Assembly (NCBI GenBank): GCA_022711435.1
Contig: JAKLFB010000008.1
Coordinates: 105,167-169,166, forward strand
Source of the DNA: Verrucomicrobiota bacterium
Lineage (GTDB): Bacteria; Verrucomicrobiota; Verrucomicrobiia; Limisphaerales; UBA1319
Direction of reading: 5' to 3'
DNA length: 64,000 bases
Numbering within the stretch: position 1 is the first letter of the stretch; every line of letters begins with the position of its first letter. The notes beneath the pieces are model-generated. The model was not told the origin of the DNA and searched no databases. It worked only from the letters and a program-made list of their open reading frames with translations. A program made the position numbers and the translations under genes. Positions 53,264-63,664 of the stretch are shown here, piece after piece.

Positions 53264-55986
53264 GCGATCCGCTGTCGCAGCACCCAGGGCAGGATGCCGC
53301 CGTGCCGGTAATACTCGATCTCGACCGGCGTATCGATCCGGCACCGGACGAGGATCTCGTCGACGCGGCCGTCCCGGCGGCGGATCTGCAGGCGGAGCTC
53401 CTGGCGAGGCTCGAGGGGGTCCCTCAGGTCGGGCAGATCATAGGTCTCGCCCCCGTCCAGCCGCAGCGACTGCGCCGTCTGGGGCTGGCCAGCCGCGTCG
53501 CTCTGAAACTCGAGCGGGAGAACGCCCATGCCCACCAGGTTGGACCGATGGATCCGCTCGAAGCTTCGGGCGATCACGGCCCGCACCCCGAGGAGACGGG
53601 TTCCCTTGGCCGCCCAGTCGCGCGAGCTGCCCGTGCCATACTCCAGGCCGGCAATCACGATCAAAGGGGTCCCCGCCACGGCGTGCATCGCCGCGGCGTC
53701 GAAGATGCTCGCCTGCCCCCCGCGGATCGGATCCACCGTGAAACCGCCTTCAACGCCCGGCGTCATCTGGTTCCGGATGCGCACGTTGGCGAACGTGCCG
53801 CGAATCATCACCTGGTCGTTCCCGCGCCGCGCGCCGTAGCTGTTGAAATCGGCCGGAGCGACCCCGCGCGCCCGCAGGTGCTCGCCCGCAGGCGACGACG
53901 GATCGATCGGCCCCGCCGGCGAGATGTGGTCGGTGGTGACGCTGTCGCCGAAGATGGCCAGCGCGCGGGCGCCGCGGATCGGCGCGATGCCGGGGGCAGC
54001 CCCGCTGAACTCGCGGAAGAACGGCGGCTCCTGGACATAGGTGCTCCTCGGATCCCATGCGAAGACCACGCCGGTGCGGGTGGGGATCGCGTTCCAGCTC
54101 GGGTTCTGGGCCGCCAGATCGCGGTACCGGCGGCGGAACGCCTCGGGCTCGAGCGCGCAGGCGAGCAGCCGGTCGATCTCCGATGCGTCCGGCCAGAGCT
54201 CGCGCAGGAACACCGGGCGCCCGTCCGGATCCCAGCCCAGCGGCTCGGTCTCCAGATCGATGTCCACACGGCCGGCCAGCGCAAATGCCACAACCAGGGG
54301 CGGCGACATCAGAAAGTTGGCACGGATCCGGGGATGGACGCGGGCCTCGAAGTTGCGGTTCCCCGAGAGAACGGACGCGGCCACCAGGTCGTGGCCGACG
54401 ATGGCGGCTTCGACCGGCGCAGCCAGAGGCCCCGAATTGCCGATGCACGTCGTGCAGCCGTATGCCACCCGGTGAAATCCGAGCGCATCCAGATGCGGCT
54501 GCAGCCCCGTCCGCTCCAGGTAATCGGTCACCACGCGGGATCCGGGCGCGAGAGACGTCTTGACGGCGGGGCTGACCCGCAGGCCTCGCCGGACGGCATT
54601 GCGCGCCAGGAGGCCCGCCGCCAGCATCAGGCTCGGATTGGACGTGTTGGTGCAGCTGGTGATGGCGGCAATGGCCACGCTCCCATGGCCGATCGAGGCT
54701 TGGCCCGAGCCGCCGACATCGACCGTGATCCGGGGCGGGCCGGCCTCCCCGGCGGGCTTGCCGAAACCGCCTTCGGCCGCCGGCCGGCGCAGCGCCTCGA
54801 GAAACTCCGGCTTGAGCCGCCGCAGCTCGATTCGATCCTGCGGCCGCCTCGGGCCCGCCACGCTCGGCTCGACGGTGCCCAGATCCAGCTCCAGCTCCAT
54901 CGAGTAATCGATGTCGCCGCGATCCGGCATGCCAAAGAGCCCCTGCGCCCGGTAGTAGCTCTCGCAGCGCCGGCACAGCTCCTCGCTCCGCCCGGTGGCC
55001 CGCAAAAAAGCCACGCACTCGGCGTCGATCGGGAAGAACCCGACCGTCGCGCCATACTCGGGCGCCATGTTGGCGATGGTGGCACGGTCGACCACGGGAA
55101 GGGCGGCGGCGCCGGGGCCGAAGAACTCGACGAACCGGCCCACGACCTTGGCGCGCCGGAGCATCTGGGTGACCGTGAGGGCGGCATCGGTGGCGGTCAC
55201 GCCGGGCCGCAGCCGGCCGGCCAGGCGCATGCCGACGACATCCGGCGTCAGGAAACAGACCGGCTGGCCGAGCATGCCCGCCTCGGCCTCGATCCCTCCC
55301 ACGCCCCACCCGACGATGCCCAGGCCGTTGATCATGGTCGTGTGCGAGTCCGTGCCGACGAGGGTGTCGGGGAACCAGAGGCCGTCGCGCTCGATCACCC
55401 CTTGGGCCAAGTGCTCGAGATTGACCTGGTGAATGATGCCGATCCCGGGCGGGATGACCCGGAAGGACCGGAACGCCTGCTGGCCCCACTTGAGCAGCTC
55501 GTAGCGCTCGCGGTTCCGCTCGAACTCGATCTCGAGGTTCCGCTGAAAGGCATCCGGCCGCCCCGCGAAGTCCACCTGCACCGAGTGGTCCACCACCAGG
55601 TCCACGGGCACCAGCGGCTCGATCACCCGTGGATCTTTCCCGGCCCGCTGCGCCGCCGAGCGCATCGCCGCCAGATCCACCAGCAAGGGCACCCCGGTGA
55701 AATCCTGCAGCACGATCCGCGCCACCATGAACGGCACCTCCTCGGTGCGGGGGGCGTTGGGCTGCCACTGGGCCAGAGCGCGCACGTTCGCCTCGGTGAC
55801 GCGCCGCCCGTCGCAATGCCGCAGCAGCGATTCGAGCACGATCCGGAGCGACACGGGCAGCCGGTGAACCCGGTCGAAGCCGGCGCGCCTCAGGGCCTGG
55901 ATCGAGCAAAGCCTCCCTGTTGCCCCATCGCCCAGGTCGAACTCGGCGATCCGGTTGATCTCGGTCAGCGGTTGATGATCCGTCAT
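53260..55986 (-). CDS. acnA: Aconitate hydratase A
   Basis: 908 residues, normal length. TCA-cycle isomerisation of citrate to isocitrate. The [4Fe-4S] ligands appear in [12 protein letters not shown] and [11 protein letters not shown] (Cys-x2-Cys). Other landmarks are [67 protein letters not shown] and [27 protein letters not shown]. Starting [13 protein letters not shown] at 55986, it lies 43 nt downstream of the ABC permease gene on the same strand, and overlaps rsmB. Confidence 0.97.
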   Translation of the reverse strand: MTDHQPLTEINRIAEFDLGDGATGRLCSIQALRRAGFDRVHRLPVSLRIVLESLLRHCDGRRVTEANVRALAQWQPNAPRTEEVPFMVARIVLQDFTGVPLLVDLAAMRSAAQRAGKDPRVIEPLVPVDLVVDHSVQVDFAGRPDAFQRNLEIEFERNRERYELLKWGQQAFRSFRVIPPGIGIIHQVNLEHLAQGVIERDGLWFPDTLVGTDSHTTMINGLGIVGWGVGGIEAEAGMLGQPVCFLTPDVVGMRLAGRLRPGVTATDAALTVTQMLRRAKVVGRFVEFFGPGAAALPVVDRATIANMAPEYGATVGFFPIDAECVAFLRATGRSEELCRRCESYYRAQGLFGMPDRGDIDYSMELELDLGTVEPSVAGPRRPQDRIELRRLKPEFLEALRRPAAEGGFGKPAGEAGPPRITVDVGGSGQASIGHGSVAIAAITSCTNTSNPSLMLAAGLLARNAVRRGLRVSPAVKTSLAPGSRVVTDYLERTGLQPHLDALGFHRVAYGCTTCIGNSGPLAAPVEAAIVGHDLVAASVLSGNRNFEARVHPRIRANFLMSPPLVVAFALAGRVDIDLETEPLGWDPDGRPVFLRELWPDASEIDRLLACALEPEAFRRRYRDLAAQNPSWNAIPTRTGVVFAWDPRSTYVQEPPFFREFSGAAPGIAPIRGARALAIFGDSVTTDHISPAGPIDPSSPAGEHLRARGVAPADFNSYGARRGNDQVMIRGTFANVRIRNQMTPGVEGGFTVDPIRGGQASIFDAAAMHAVAGTPLIVIAGLEYGTGSSRDWAAKGTRLLGVRAVIARSFERIHRSNLVGMGVLPLEFQSDAAGQPQTAQSLRLDGGETYDLPDLRDPLEPRQELRLQIRRRDGRVDEILVRCRIDTPVEIEYYRHGGILPWVLRQRIA

Positions 55987-56029
55987 CGCCAGCGGACAAT
56001 GAGTTTGCCCCGGCGCAAAGTCAAGGGGC

Positions 56030-57220
56030 CTACAGGTCGCGCAGCGCGACGGCCACGGGAAGGCGGGCGGCGCGGATGGCCGGGAACGCGCCGCCGATCA
56101 GGCCGATCCCGGCGGCATAAGCGACACCCTCCAGCAGGAGCTGCGGAGTCACTGCAAACGCGAACGCGACCTGGCTGAAGCTCTGCCAGTTCAACGTCGA
56201 GGCCCGATACCCATCGAGCAGGCCGCAAGCCAAACCCGCCCCGATCGCGCCCCCCGCCAGCGCCAGCACAAGCGACTCGAGCAGCACCGATGCCACCACC
56301 GGCCCGCCCCCAAACCCCAGCGCCCGCAGGGTCGCAATCTCCCGCCGGCGCGCCGACACCGAGGTGTACATCGTGTTCAAGGCCCCAAACAGCGCGCCCA
56401 TCCCCATGAGCGCGGCCACCAGCGTCCCCAGGACCGTCACCAGCCGGTCCACCGCCTCCGCCTGCTCCGCGTAATAATCCGCCTGCCGGACCACGCGCAC
56501 ATTGAGGCGGGGATCGGATGTCAGGGCGTCCTTGAACGCGTCGAACTGGCCGGCCGAGTCGAGCCGCGCATAGACCGCCTGGTAGCTCTGATCTCGCTCG
56601 TAGGCGTCCTGCAGCACGACCGCATCCGTCCAGATCTCCGATTCCGCCAGGCCGCCCCCCGCGCTGAAGATCCCCACCACGGTCCACTCGTTCCGGCCCA
56701 CTTTCACGCGTGAGCCGAGGTCGAGCCCGGCGAACTCGGCGGCGGCGCCGCGGCCTGCGATGATCTCGCTGCGGCCCGGCTCGAACCTCCGGCCAGCCGT
56801 GATCTGCACCTCGGGCCGGACGCCGTATGCGGCCGGCCCCACGCCGCGCAGCGGCACGTTGGCGTCGGTCCCGGAGGAGCGCTTGGGCAGGTCGATGACG
56901 ACGTAGAGCTCGGCCGAGGCCAGCGCACCGCGCGCGTCCCGGGCCAGGCCGGCCGTGTCCTCGACCACCCGCACCTCCTCCGGCCCCAGGATGCTCAGCA
57001 TCTCGCTGTCGACGCCTCCCCGGAGGACGACGACGTTCTCGGGAGCGACGGCGGCCGTCATGGCCTGCCGGAATCCCTGCGCGATGGAGAGCGTCCCCAC
57101 AAGCACCGCCACCACGCCGGCGATGCCGAACACCGCCGCACCGCTGGATCCGCGCCGCTGGGGAATGGTCCTCAAGCTGATCCATGTCACCGCCGCGGCC
57201 TGGAGGATTGGATGGGTCAT
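56030..57220 (-). CDS. ABC transporter permease (MacB/FtsX type)
   Basis: 396 residues from [17 protein letters not shown] at 57220; the frame to 57442 is a shadow of the upstream permease. One N-terminal transmembrane helix ([19 protein letters not shown]), a large extracytoplasmic MacB-PCD-like domain (about 50-270), then three helices including [42 protein letters not shown]. The last segment is the FtsX signature. It partners the second permease and the ATPase just upstream in a MacAB-like system. The next gene, acnA, is likely transcribed from the same strand but is functionally unrelated. Confidence 0.88.
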   Translation of the reverse strand: MTHPILQAAAVTWISLRTIPQRRGSSGAAVFGIAGVVAVLVGTLSIAQGFRQAMTAAVAPENVVVLRGGVDSEMLSILGPEEVRVVEDTAGLARDARGALASAELYVVIDLPKRSSGTDANVPLRGVGPAAYGVRPEVQITAGRRFEPGRSEIIAGRGAAAEFAGLDLGSRVKVGRNEWTVVGIFSAGGGLAESEIWTDAVVLQDAYERDQSYQAVYARLDSAGQFDAFKDALTSDPRLNVRVVRQADYYAEQAEAVDRLVTVLGTLVAALMGMGALFGALNTMYTSVSARRREIATLRALGFGGGPVVASVLLESLVLALAGGAIGAGLACGLLDGYRASTLNWQSFSQVAFAFAVTPQLLLEGVAYAAGIGLIGGAFPAIRAARLPVAVALRDL

Positions 57221-57248
57221 AGGGAAAGCATCCTGTTGCCTGGGGCGG

Positions 57249-58400
57249 CTACGCCCGGCGCAGCGCGTCGGTGATGCGGAGCCGCATGGCTTGGACGGCT
57301 GGCAGCAGCCCTGCCACCAGCCCCAGCCCGGCCGCCAGCGCCAGCCCCGCCGCCCACCGCGCTGCGGGCACGTAAAAGACCGCCAGCATCCCGGTCGGAT
57401 CGCCGCGCCCCACCAGGAACCAGGCCAGCCCCAGGCCCGCACCTGCGCCGGCCAGCGCCAGCACGCCCGATTCGGCCAGCACCACCGCCATGACCTGCCG
57501 GTTTGAAAATCCCAGCGCCTTCAGCACCCCCAGCTCGGACGTCCGCTCCCGCACCGACAGGGCCATCGTGTTGCCGGCCACCAGCAGGATCGTGAAGAAC
57601 ACCGCCCCGAGGATCGCCCGCATGATCCGGCCGATGTCGCCGATCTGGCGCGCAAACGCACCCGCGAACGCACCCTCGGTCTCGGTCTTGGTCTCCGCCG
57701 GCGAGTTGGCGAACTCGGCGTCGATCGCGCGGGCGACCGACTCGGCCTGCTCGGGATCCTTCACCCGCACCACATACCACCCGACCAGCCCCTTGCCCAC
57801 CGCCCGGCTCTCGTCAAAATAGTCGTACCGCAAATAGAGCGTCGTGGTGTCGGTTCCTTTGTCGCGTCCGTCGTAGATGCCGACCAGGTCGAACTCCCAC
57901 GTGTTGCCGCCGTCCTTTTTCTGCCAGATGGGCGCCTGGATGGGGATGCGGTCGCCGATCTTCCAGCCGAACCGGTCGGCGGTCCGGCGCCCTACGATCG
58001 CGCCGGTCCGCGTCCGCCGCCAAGCCTCCGCCTGCCCGGCGGGCAGCACATACTCCGGATACATCGCCTGGAACCGGTCCGGCTCGACCGGTATCTGGGC
58101 GAAGAAGTTCCGCGGATCCTGGTAGACGCCGCCGAACCACGACGCGTGCATCGTATCCTCGACGCCCGCCAGCCGGCTGATCCGCGCTCCATAGCTCTGG
58201 GGCAGCGGCTGAACGATGGAGACCCGATGCCGCACGACCAGCCGATCCGCGCCCGCCACCTCGACCCCCTGTCCCAGCGCCACCTCGATCGCGCCCAGAT
58301 ACCCGTAGAGAAGGAACCCCACCAGAACCGACAGCAGCGTCAGGACGGTCCGCAGTTTTTTGCGCCGGAGGTTGGCCGCCACGAGAAGCAGGTATTTCAT
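57249..58400 (-). CDS. ABC transporter permease (MacB/FtsX type), second copy
   Basis: 383 residues. N-terminal helix (RTVLTLLSVLVGFLLYGYLGAIEVAL), extracytoplasmic domain with GARISRLAGVEDTMHASWFGG, and three C-terminal helices with AVFFTILLVAGNTMALSVRERTSELGVLKALGFSNRQVMAVVLAES (FtsX signature). The two permeases differ enough that a heterodimeric complex seems likely. Its ATG overlaps the ATPase stop (ATGA, 58397-58400). The gap to the following permease is 28 nt. Confidence 0.88.
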   Translation of the reverse strand: MKYLLLVAANLRRKKLRTVLTLLSVLVGFLLYGYLGAIEVALGQGVEVAGADRLVVRHRVSIVQPLPQSYGARISRLAGVEDTMHASWFGGVYQDPRNFFAQIPVEPDRFQAMYPEYVLPAGQAEAWRRTRTGAIVGRRTADRFGWKIGDRIPIQAPIWQKKDGGNTWEFDLVGIYDGRDKGTDTTTLYLRYDYFDESRAVGKGLVGWYVVRVKDPEQAESVARAIDAEFANSPAETKTETEGAFAGAFARQIGDIGRIMRAILGAVFFTILLVAGNTMALSVRERTSELGVLKALGFSNRQVMAVVLAESGVLALAGAGAGLGLAWFLVGRGDPTGMLAVFYVPAARWAAGLALAAGLGLVAGLLPAVQAMRLRITDALRRA

Positions 58401-59089
58401 TCCGGCATCTCCGCGCTGAGCCGCCCCTTGTTCAGGTAGAGCGTCCGCCCCGCCCGGGCCGATGCATGGGGATCGTGAGTCACCATCACGATGGTCTTGC
58501 CGTGCTCGCGGTTCAGGGCCTGGAGCAGCCCCAGGATCTCGTCGCCGGATTTCCGGTCCAGATCACCGGTCGGCTCGTCGCACAGGAGCAAGACCGGATC
58601 GGTCACGATCGCCCGCGCGATGCCCACCCGCTGCTGCTCGCCTCCGGAGAGCTGGGACGGGTAATGCCGGGCCCGATCCTTGAGGCCGACCAGCGCCAGG
58701 GCTGTGGCGACGTGCTGGCGGCGCTCCAGCCGGTTCAGCGGCGACAACAGCAGCGGCAGCTCCACATTCCGCTCCGCCGTCAGCGCCGTCATCAGATGAT
58801 ACAGCTGAAACACCAGCCCCACCTGCCGTGCCCGCCACGCCGCCAGGCGCCGCTCGGACATCCCGTCCAGCCGCTCCCCCCCCACCTCGATCTCGCCCGA
58901 CGTCGGCCGGTCCAAACCTCCGATCAGATTCAGCAGGGTGGTCTTGCCCGACCCCGACGGCCCCATCAGGGCCAGAAACTCGCCCTGCCGGACCTCGAGG
59001 CTCAACCGCTCGAGCACGTGGATCGACTCCGACCCGCGGACGAACACCTTGTCCACGCCGCGCACGCTCACCCAGACGTTATCGCTCAT
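58397..59089 (-). CDS. ABC transporter ATP-binding protein (MacB/LolD-like)
   Basis: 230 residues from [16 protein letters not shown] at 59089. Walker [14 protein letters not shown]-loop [11 protein letters not shown], signature [15 protein letters not shown], Walker [14 protein letters not shown] and switch His [10 protein letters not shown] are all intact. It powers the two permeases beside it. Its ATG overlaps the adaptor stop (ATGA, 59086-59089), and its own stop overlaps the permease start. LolD-like length; substrate unknown, could be a drug, siderophore or lipoprotein. Confidence 0.93.
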   Translation of the reverse strand: MSDNVWVSVRGVDKVFVRGSESIHVLERLSLEVRQGEFLALMGPSGSGKTTLLNLIGGLDRPTSGEIEVGGERLDGMSERRLAAWRARQVGLVFQLYHLMTALTAERNVELPLLLSPLNRLERRQHVATALALVGLKDRARHYPSQLSGGEQQRVGIARAIVTDPVLLLCDEPTGDLDRKSGDEILGLLQALNREHGKTIVMVTHDPHASARAGRTLYLNKGRLSAEMPE

Positions 59090-60306
59090 GGCTGCATCTC
59101 CCGGATCCGTCCGCCCTCGCGCAGATCGGACGGCCCTTCCACCACCACTTTTTCCCCCGCCGCGACTCCCGACAGCAAGGAGACATCGGATCCCTGGCTG
59201 GCGCCCCGGCGCACGGCCCGGCGCTCGAGCCGCCCGCCCGCCGCCACCCACACCACGTCCCGCCCTTCGACCTGCCGCACCGCCGCCGCCGGCACCACCA
59301 CCGCCGGCCTCGACACCGCCGCCCCCTCCGGATCCTGAAATGCCACCTTCACCCCCATGTCCGGCAAGATCCGCGGATCGAGCTCGTCCACCCCGATTCG
59401 GACCTTGACCGTCGCCTTCTGGCGGTCGGCGGTCGGCACGATCGCAATCACCCGCGCCGCAATCCGCCAGTCCGGATAGGCATCCAGCACGGCCTGGACC
59501 CTCTGGCCCGGCCGGACGCGCTGAAGATAGCTCTCGTTCACGTCGACCTCGATCTCGAGCGACTTCATATCGACGATCGTCCCGATGCCCGTCCGCGTGA
59601 ACCCGCCTCCGGCCGACACCGGGGAGATCATCTCCCCCGGCTGCGCGTTCTTCGACACCACCACGCCCGCGAACGGAGCCCGGATCACCGTGTCCTCGAG
59701 GTCTTGCCGCCGCGCGGCCAGCTCACGTTCCACGACCGCCACCTCGGCCCGCTGCTGGTCGAGCCTTGCCGCCAGCGACGCTGCCTCCGCCTCCGCCCGA
59801 TCCCGATCCGATTCGGTGGCTATCCCCTCACGCACGAGCGCGCGGACGCGATCCTGCTCGGCGCGAGCCTCGGCCAGGCGGATCTCGATCTCCTTGAGGG
59901 CCAGCCGGGCGGCTTCGAGCCGGGCATCCGCAAGCTCGCATTCCTTCTGGATGTTCACCCCATCGAGCCGCGCCAGGACCTGGCCCTCCGCGACCTCCTG
60001 CCCTTCCTCGATCATCACCTCGAGGATCCGGCCGGTGACTTTCGAAGAGACCGTCGCCTGCCGGCGGGCCGTGACATACCCCGATGCATTCAGCAATACG
60101 GACGCCCCGCCGTTGCCCGATCGCTCGCGCGCCAGAACCGTGCGGACCTGGATCGTGCTTCCCTGATACTGCCAAACTCCATAGCCAATCCCTGCTGCCC
60201 CCAGCGCCAGCAGGATCGCCCCGATCACCCACGCCGCCCGCCCCCGGCGGGCCCCATCCCCCGGTTCCCGGCGAATTCGCAATCCGTCGATCGCCTGCTT
60301 CTCCAT
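59086..60306 (-). CDS. HlyD/MacA-family periplasmic adaptor
   Basis: 406 residues from MEKQAIDGLRIRRE at 60306, the only ATG near the fold; a TTG at 60339 would add 11 residues. One N-terminal helix (AAWVIGAILLALGAAGIGYGVW), a split lipoyl/biotinyl domain (ASGYVTARRQATVSSKVTGRI and IRAPFAGVVVSKNAQPGEMI), a helical hairpin of about 110 residues (ADARLEAARLALKEIEIRLAEA), then beta-barrel and C-terminal domains. It bridges inner-membrane ABC permeases to an outer-membrane channel. First gene of the efflux operon. No TolC-type gene in the window. Confidence 0.9.
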   Translation of the reverse strand: MEKQAIDGLRIRREPGDGARRGRAAWVIGAILLALGAAGIGYGVWQYQGSTIQVRTVLARERSGNGGASVLLNASGYVTARRQATVSSKVTGRILEVMIEEGQEVAEGQVLARLDGVNIQKECELADARLEAARLALKEIEIRLAEARAEQDRVRALVREGIATESDRDRAEAEAASLAARLDQQRAEVAVVERELAARRQDLEDTVIRAPFAGVVVSKNAQPGEMISPVSAGGGFTRTGIGTIVDMKSLEIEVDVNESYLQRVRPGQRVQAVLDAYPDWRIAARVIAIVPTADRQKATVKVRIGVDELDPRILPDMGVKVAFQDPEGAAVSRPAVVVPAAAVRQVEGRDVVWVAAGGRLERRAVRRGASQGSDVSLLSGVAAGEKVVVEGPSDLREGGRIREMQP

Positions 60307-60440
60307 GCGCTGGCTCTCTCTCCCGTCGGTTCCTGACAATATCGAGGGGCCACTCTATCCATGGAGCCGCCCGATCGCAACTCCGGTCCGCGGAAAATTG
60401 GCCGCATGGTTGTCCACTATGACAAACATACCTGTCGTAG

Positions 60441-60719
60441 TTAGGGTCTGTGCAAAAATTAATTCCGATTTTGCTGGAGGGGATTGGGCGGGCTGGCAAG
60501 GCGCGACGAGCGAGCATACCCGTGCGGTCTGTGAGCGAGGAGCAACACAGCCAGCGCGCCCAAGGCCCCCAGCCCTGCGGGGCGGGGCGGCGCCGGGCCA
60601 TCTGCTTCCTTACTCGGTCGGTCGAGTATCGCAGGGGGATACACTCCCTCCCTTGCGCCTCGCATCTGGCCCGGCGGCGCTCCCGCCAAAATCGGAAGTA
60701 ATTTTTGCACAGACCCTTA
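60441..60719 (+). repeat. Dispersed MITE-like element, copy D
   Basis: Core 60444-60716, flanked by TTA on each side (60441-60443 and 60717-60719), same orientation as copies A and B. It separates the promoter region of the efflux operon from a truncated terminase gene whose upstream part is missing. Whether the element caused the deletion or landed at its edge cannot be told from one copy. Confidence 0.88.
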
Positions 60720-61501
60720 GCCTTGATTCCCAGGCCAAGGATGAGAGTGGCGCCTGGCACCTGGGCTGCGTGCGCGCCAGTGCCCATTACCAATGCCAGG
60801 AATGCGCCGGCCATATCTCGGACGCCCAAAAGGTGGTCGCGGTGCGCAAGGGGCTCTGGCGCCCCGAGAATCCCAACGCCATCCCCGGGGTCCGCAGCTA
60901 TCACCTCTCCAGGGAGGAGATCCGCGAGGCCCAGCTCGCCCACGGAGTCACCGACAACCACGTCGGAATCGATTCCGGACACGCCGCCGCCGACGTGTAC
61001 GCCCACTGCCTGCGGTGGGGCAGGATCGTGCCTTCCCGCCAGCCCGGTCTGCTGCCGATCCACGTCGGCTGGACCCCCATGAAAGGCCGGGAGCGGGACG
61101 CTTCCTGGAAAGATCCCGAGACCAAGCAGCCGCGGCCTTATTGCCTGGGCAGCGCGGCCCTTCCGCATCGGAAGTTCCGGCTCCCCCTGCTCGAGTTCAA
61201 CGGGGATTTCCTCTTGGACATCCTCACAAAGCTCCGGAAGGGGCCGGAGGGCGCCGGGGGATTTCGGTGGGAGCTGACCGGCCAGGCCGATGAGGAGTAT
61301 TTCCGGCACCTGGACGCCAAGGTCAAGAAACCCGAAGTCATCGGGCGTTCCGGGAAGGTCCAGGTCATCTGGCGGCTGCGCAGCGGCCGCTGGCCCGATC
61401 ATCTGCTGGACTGCGAACTGGAGCAATTGGCGATGGCAATGATCCACCGCCGATTGCCCTGGGCAACGATTGCGCAACCGGAAAAGGAGGAGGTCCCATG
61501 A
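60720..61501 (+). pseudogene. 5'-truncated, internally deleted phage terminase large subunit (GpA family)
   Basis: The frame entering from repeat copy D reads a GpA-like C-terminal part: a zinc-ribbon CQECAGHISDAQKVV, then GLWRPENPNAIPGVRSYHLS, and directly afterwards REEIREAQLAHGVTDNHVGIDSGHAAADVYAHC with the DSG nuclease-type aspartate. In intact proteins these two segments are separated by a long stretch, and an ATPase domain of about 300 residues should precede. Both are missing. The tail ends RRLPWATIAQPEKEEVP and overlaps the next ORF as ATGA (61498-61501). No start codon belongs to it, so it is not functional. Confidence 0.72.
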
Positions 61502-61686
61502 CCCGTCATCTGAGCCGGAAAGACATTGCCGCCTTGATCGATCCGCGGATAACAACGGACGTGGTCCGGCGCAACGAACGCCGACTGGGCCTGGACAAAG
61601 CCCGGATCCGGTTGAATCGGCGCGTTATTCTTTACCGTAAGGAGCAAGCCCTGAATGCCTTGCGGGCTAAAGGATTCGACGTTTGA
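61498..61686 (+). CDS. Small phage protein of unknown function, possibly DNA-binding
   Basis: 62 residues. LSRKDIAALIDPRITTDVVRRNERRLGLDKARIRLNRRVILYRKEQALNALRAKG looks like a compact winged-helix/HTH-like or coiled protein with a basic character (about 15 Arg/Lys). It overlaps the terminase remnant stop by ATGA, as small ORFs do in phage packaging modules. No family is recognised. The 116-bp gap downstream (61687-61802) contains a CTCCTT/AAGGAG hairpin (61748-61764). Confidence 0.55.
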   Translation: MTRHLSRKDIAALIDPRITTDVVRRNERRLGLDKARIRLNRRVILYRKEQALNALRAKGFDV

Positions 61687-61802
61687 ATGTATGAGGATGC
61701 AACGACGCCAAGCCTGTAAGGCACCTTCGCGCCCCACATTGTAGTATCTCCTTGCGGTAAGGAGTAGATTCTCGCTTAATTGCAGCATCAGCAGAAAGCA
61801 TT

Positions 61803-62948
61803 ATGAGAAGTCAATCTTACAAATCTGGCATGTTCGTCCTTGCTCTGAGCATCGCCACGATCTCCCTGGGCTTGCTGAATCCGTCTGTTTCCGGTCAAGC
61901 ACCGGTCATCGAGTCGTTCAGCCAGAATGGAGAGCTAACCTGTACCAACCTGCTGCCGGGCAGCGTAGCGACTGTCGAGTGGGCGCCAACGGTCAACGGG
62001 CCGTGGACGAACACCTGGGCGGGCCTGGACGCCATCACCGTGGATTCCAACGGGATAATCCGGGTTCAAGTTCCGATGTTTTACAGGGTTCGAGGCGAGC
62101 CGAATCCCCCCGCTGGAATGGTTCTGATCCCGGCCGGAGAATCCCAGATGGGAGACACTTTCAGTGAGGGACTTCTCCATGAACGTCCGGTCCACACGGT
62201 GTACGTGAGCGCCTTTTACATGGATCGGACGGAGGTGACGAAGGCGCAGTGGGACGAGGTGTATCAGTGGGCGATTGGGCATGGGTACAGCTTTGGCAAT
62301 CCAGGTTCCGGGAAGGCGGCCAATCATCCGGTTCAAACAATCAACTGGTATGATGCGGTGAAGTGGTGCAATGCGCGGAGCGAGCGGGAGGGGCGGGCAT
62401 GGGCCTATTACACCGACTCGGGCTTGACCCAGCCGTATCGGACGGGGCGGATTACGCCCTACGTCAGGTGGGACAGGGGTTACCGGCTGCCGACGGAGGC
62501 GGAGTGGGAGAAGGCGGCGCGGGGCGGGCTGTCGGGCAAGCGGTTTCCATGGGGGGACACGATCACCCATGGCCAGGCGAACTATTACAGCTCAACAAAC
62601 TACAGCTATGACATCAGCTCCACACGCGGCTATCATCCGACCTACGCGACCGGGGGAGAACCTTACACGAGTCCGGTGGGATCGTTTAGCGCCAACGGGT
62701 ATGGGTTGTATGACATGACGGGGAACGTGTGGGAGTGGTGTTGGGACTGGTGGTCGGAAAGCTACTACTCATCATCACCGGAGATCGATCCACGGGGGCC
62801 AAGCTCGGGCTCGGGCCGCGTCGAACGCGGCGGCAGTTGGGCCGGCATCGCGGGGGGGATCTCCCGTGCGGCGTACCGCGGCGGCAACCCGGACGGCAGG
62901 AACTTCCGCCTGGGCTTCCGGGCCGTTCTGCCCCCAGGTCAGCCTTGA
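61803..62948 (+). CDS. Secreted FGE/SUMF1-fold protein lacking catalytic cysteines
   Basis: 381 residues with a signal peptide (SGMFVLALSIATISLGLLNPSVSGQA). A short beta segment (35-105) precedes the formylglycine-generating-enzyme fold (about 104-378): PAGMVLIPAGESQMGDTF, FYMDRTEVTKAQWDEV, GYRLPTEAEWEKAARGG, RFPWGDTI, GLYDMTGNVWEWCWDWW and RVERGGSWAGIAGGISRAAYR. Active FGE has two Cys in the RGGSxxCxxxxCxRYR loop; here these are Ala/Gly/Ile, so maturase activity is unlikely. It sits between terminase and portal genes, yet is an exported protein. It may be a cargo/binding protein, possibly a variable protein of a retroelement. Confidence 0.82.
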   Translation: MRSQSYKSGMFVLALSIATISLGLLNPSVSGQAPVIESFSQNGELTCTNLLPGSVATVEWAPTVNGPWTNTWAGLDAITVDSNGIIRVQVPMFYRVRGEPNPPAGMVLIPAGESQMGDTFSEGLLHERPVHTVYVSAFYMDRTEVTKAQWDEVYQWAIGHGYSFGNPGSGKAANHPVQTINWYDAVKWCNARSEREGRAWAYYTDSGLTQPYRTGRITPYVRWDRGYRLPTEAEWEKAARGGLSGKRFPWGDTITHGQANYYSSTNYSYDISSTRGYHPTYATGGEPYTSPVGSFSANGYGLYDMTGNVWEWCWDWWSESYYSSSPEIDPRGPSSGSGRVERGGSWAGIAGGISRAAYRGGNPDGRNFRLGFRAVLPPGQP

Positions 62949-63292
62949 GCAAGAAGGCAGGAGCGGAGCCGGCCGGAGCAGGCTGGCGAGCGAGGGACGA
63001 GCGAGCCGTGCCTGCGAAGGCCAGGCGGAGCGGAGATGGGAGTGAGCAGGGAGAATGGAAAGAAAAGCCCGCGCAGCGGTCGATTTTTGGATGTGGTTTG
63101 AGTGGGCGTGAGAAACAAGTCAAACAGTTCTATCGTGTGATCCTTTCCGATAAACCGCCTTCGTCTCTTGAACCCAGCGCCTCTCTCAAAGAACAGTCGA
63201 CAGGCAGGCAAATCATCCTCGGCATTGGCTCCTGCCGCAACTGCCGCAACTGCCGCTAACGCTTCCCGCGCGTCCCGCCTTATCGGTAGGGC
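62949..63292. other. Non-coding gap after the FGE-fold gene
   Basis: About 344 bp without a supportable gene. It includes a 9-bp triplicate (CTGCCGCAA twice and CTGCCGCTA once, 63232-63258). An ATG-free, purine-rich stretch follows the FGE stop. A template repeat of a diversity-generating retroelement would be expected near such a gene, but I do not see a copy of 62826-62921 here. Confidence 0.35.
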
Positions 63293-63664
63293 GTGGCAAG
63301 CGCGTGGCTGAAACGATCTCGGCTTGAGGCCGCCTGGGAGGCAGCCCAGGCGACGGAGCCGCCTACCGCCCTTCGAGCCTGGCTGCGCGCCCAGGAAACC
63401 GCCCTGGCCGCCACCCTCGACACCGGCCAAACCATCCAATCGACCTCCGGCAACGGCCGGCAGGTGGTGTTTGCCGAGCCGGGAAGCGCCGGGCCCACGC
63501 CGCTGGAGATGGTCGAGCTCTGGCGCGAGTTGATCGACCTCCACGACCGCGTCAAGGCCGCCCTCGGCGAATTTCCGACCGACGCTGAGGTATACGCCGC
63601 GATGATGGCGGAGATTCGCCCTGTCAAGTCCGTCGGATCCGACCACGCCCTGCTCCGATGCTAA
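63293..63664 (+). CDS. gpW-like head-tail joining/head-completion protein
   Basis: 123 residues from a GTG at 63293. LRAQETALAATLDTGQTIQSTSGNGRQVVFAEPGS...LEMVELWRELIDLHDR matches the general look of phage lambda gpW: a short helix, a beta-hairpin with an 'nGrxVeF' turn, then a long helix. It precedes the portal gene, overlapping it by 7 nt (63658-63664). This is the lambda order A-W-B after the terminase remnant. The C-terminal 30 residues are extra. Confidence 0.55.
   Translation: MASAWLKRSRLEAAWEAAQATEPPTALRAWLRAQETALAATLDTGQTIQSTSGNGRQVVFAEPGSAGPTPLEMVELWRELIDLHDRVKAALGEFPTDAEVYAAMMAEIRPVKSVGSDHALLRC

Noticed and set aside
61803..62948. FGE-fold protein as the maturase of the 3444-4835 sulfatase
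   Set aside because: It lacks the catalytic cysteine pair in the RGGS loop and is located far away in prophage sequence.
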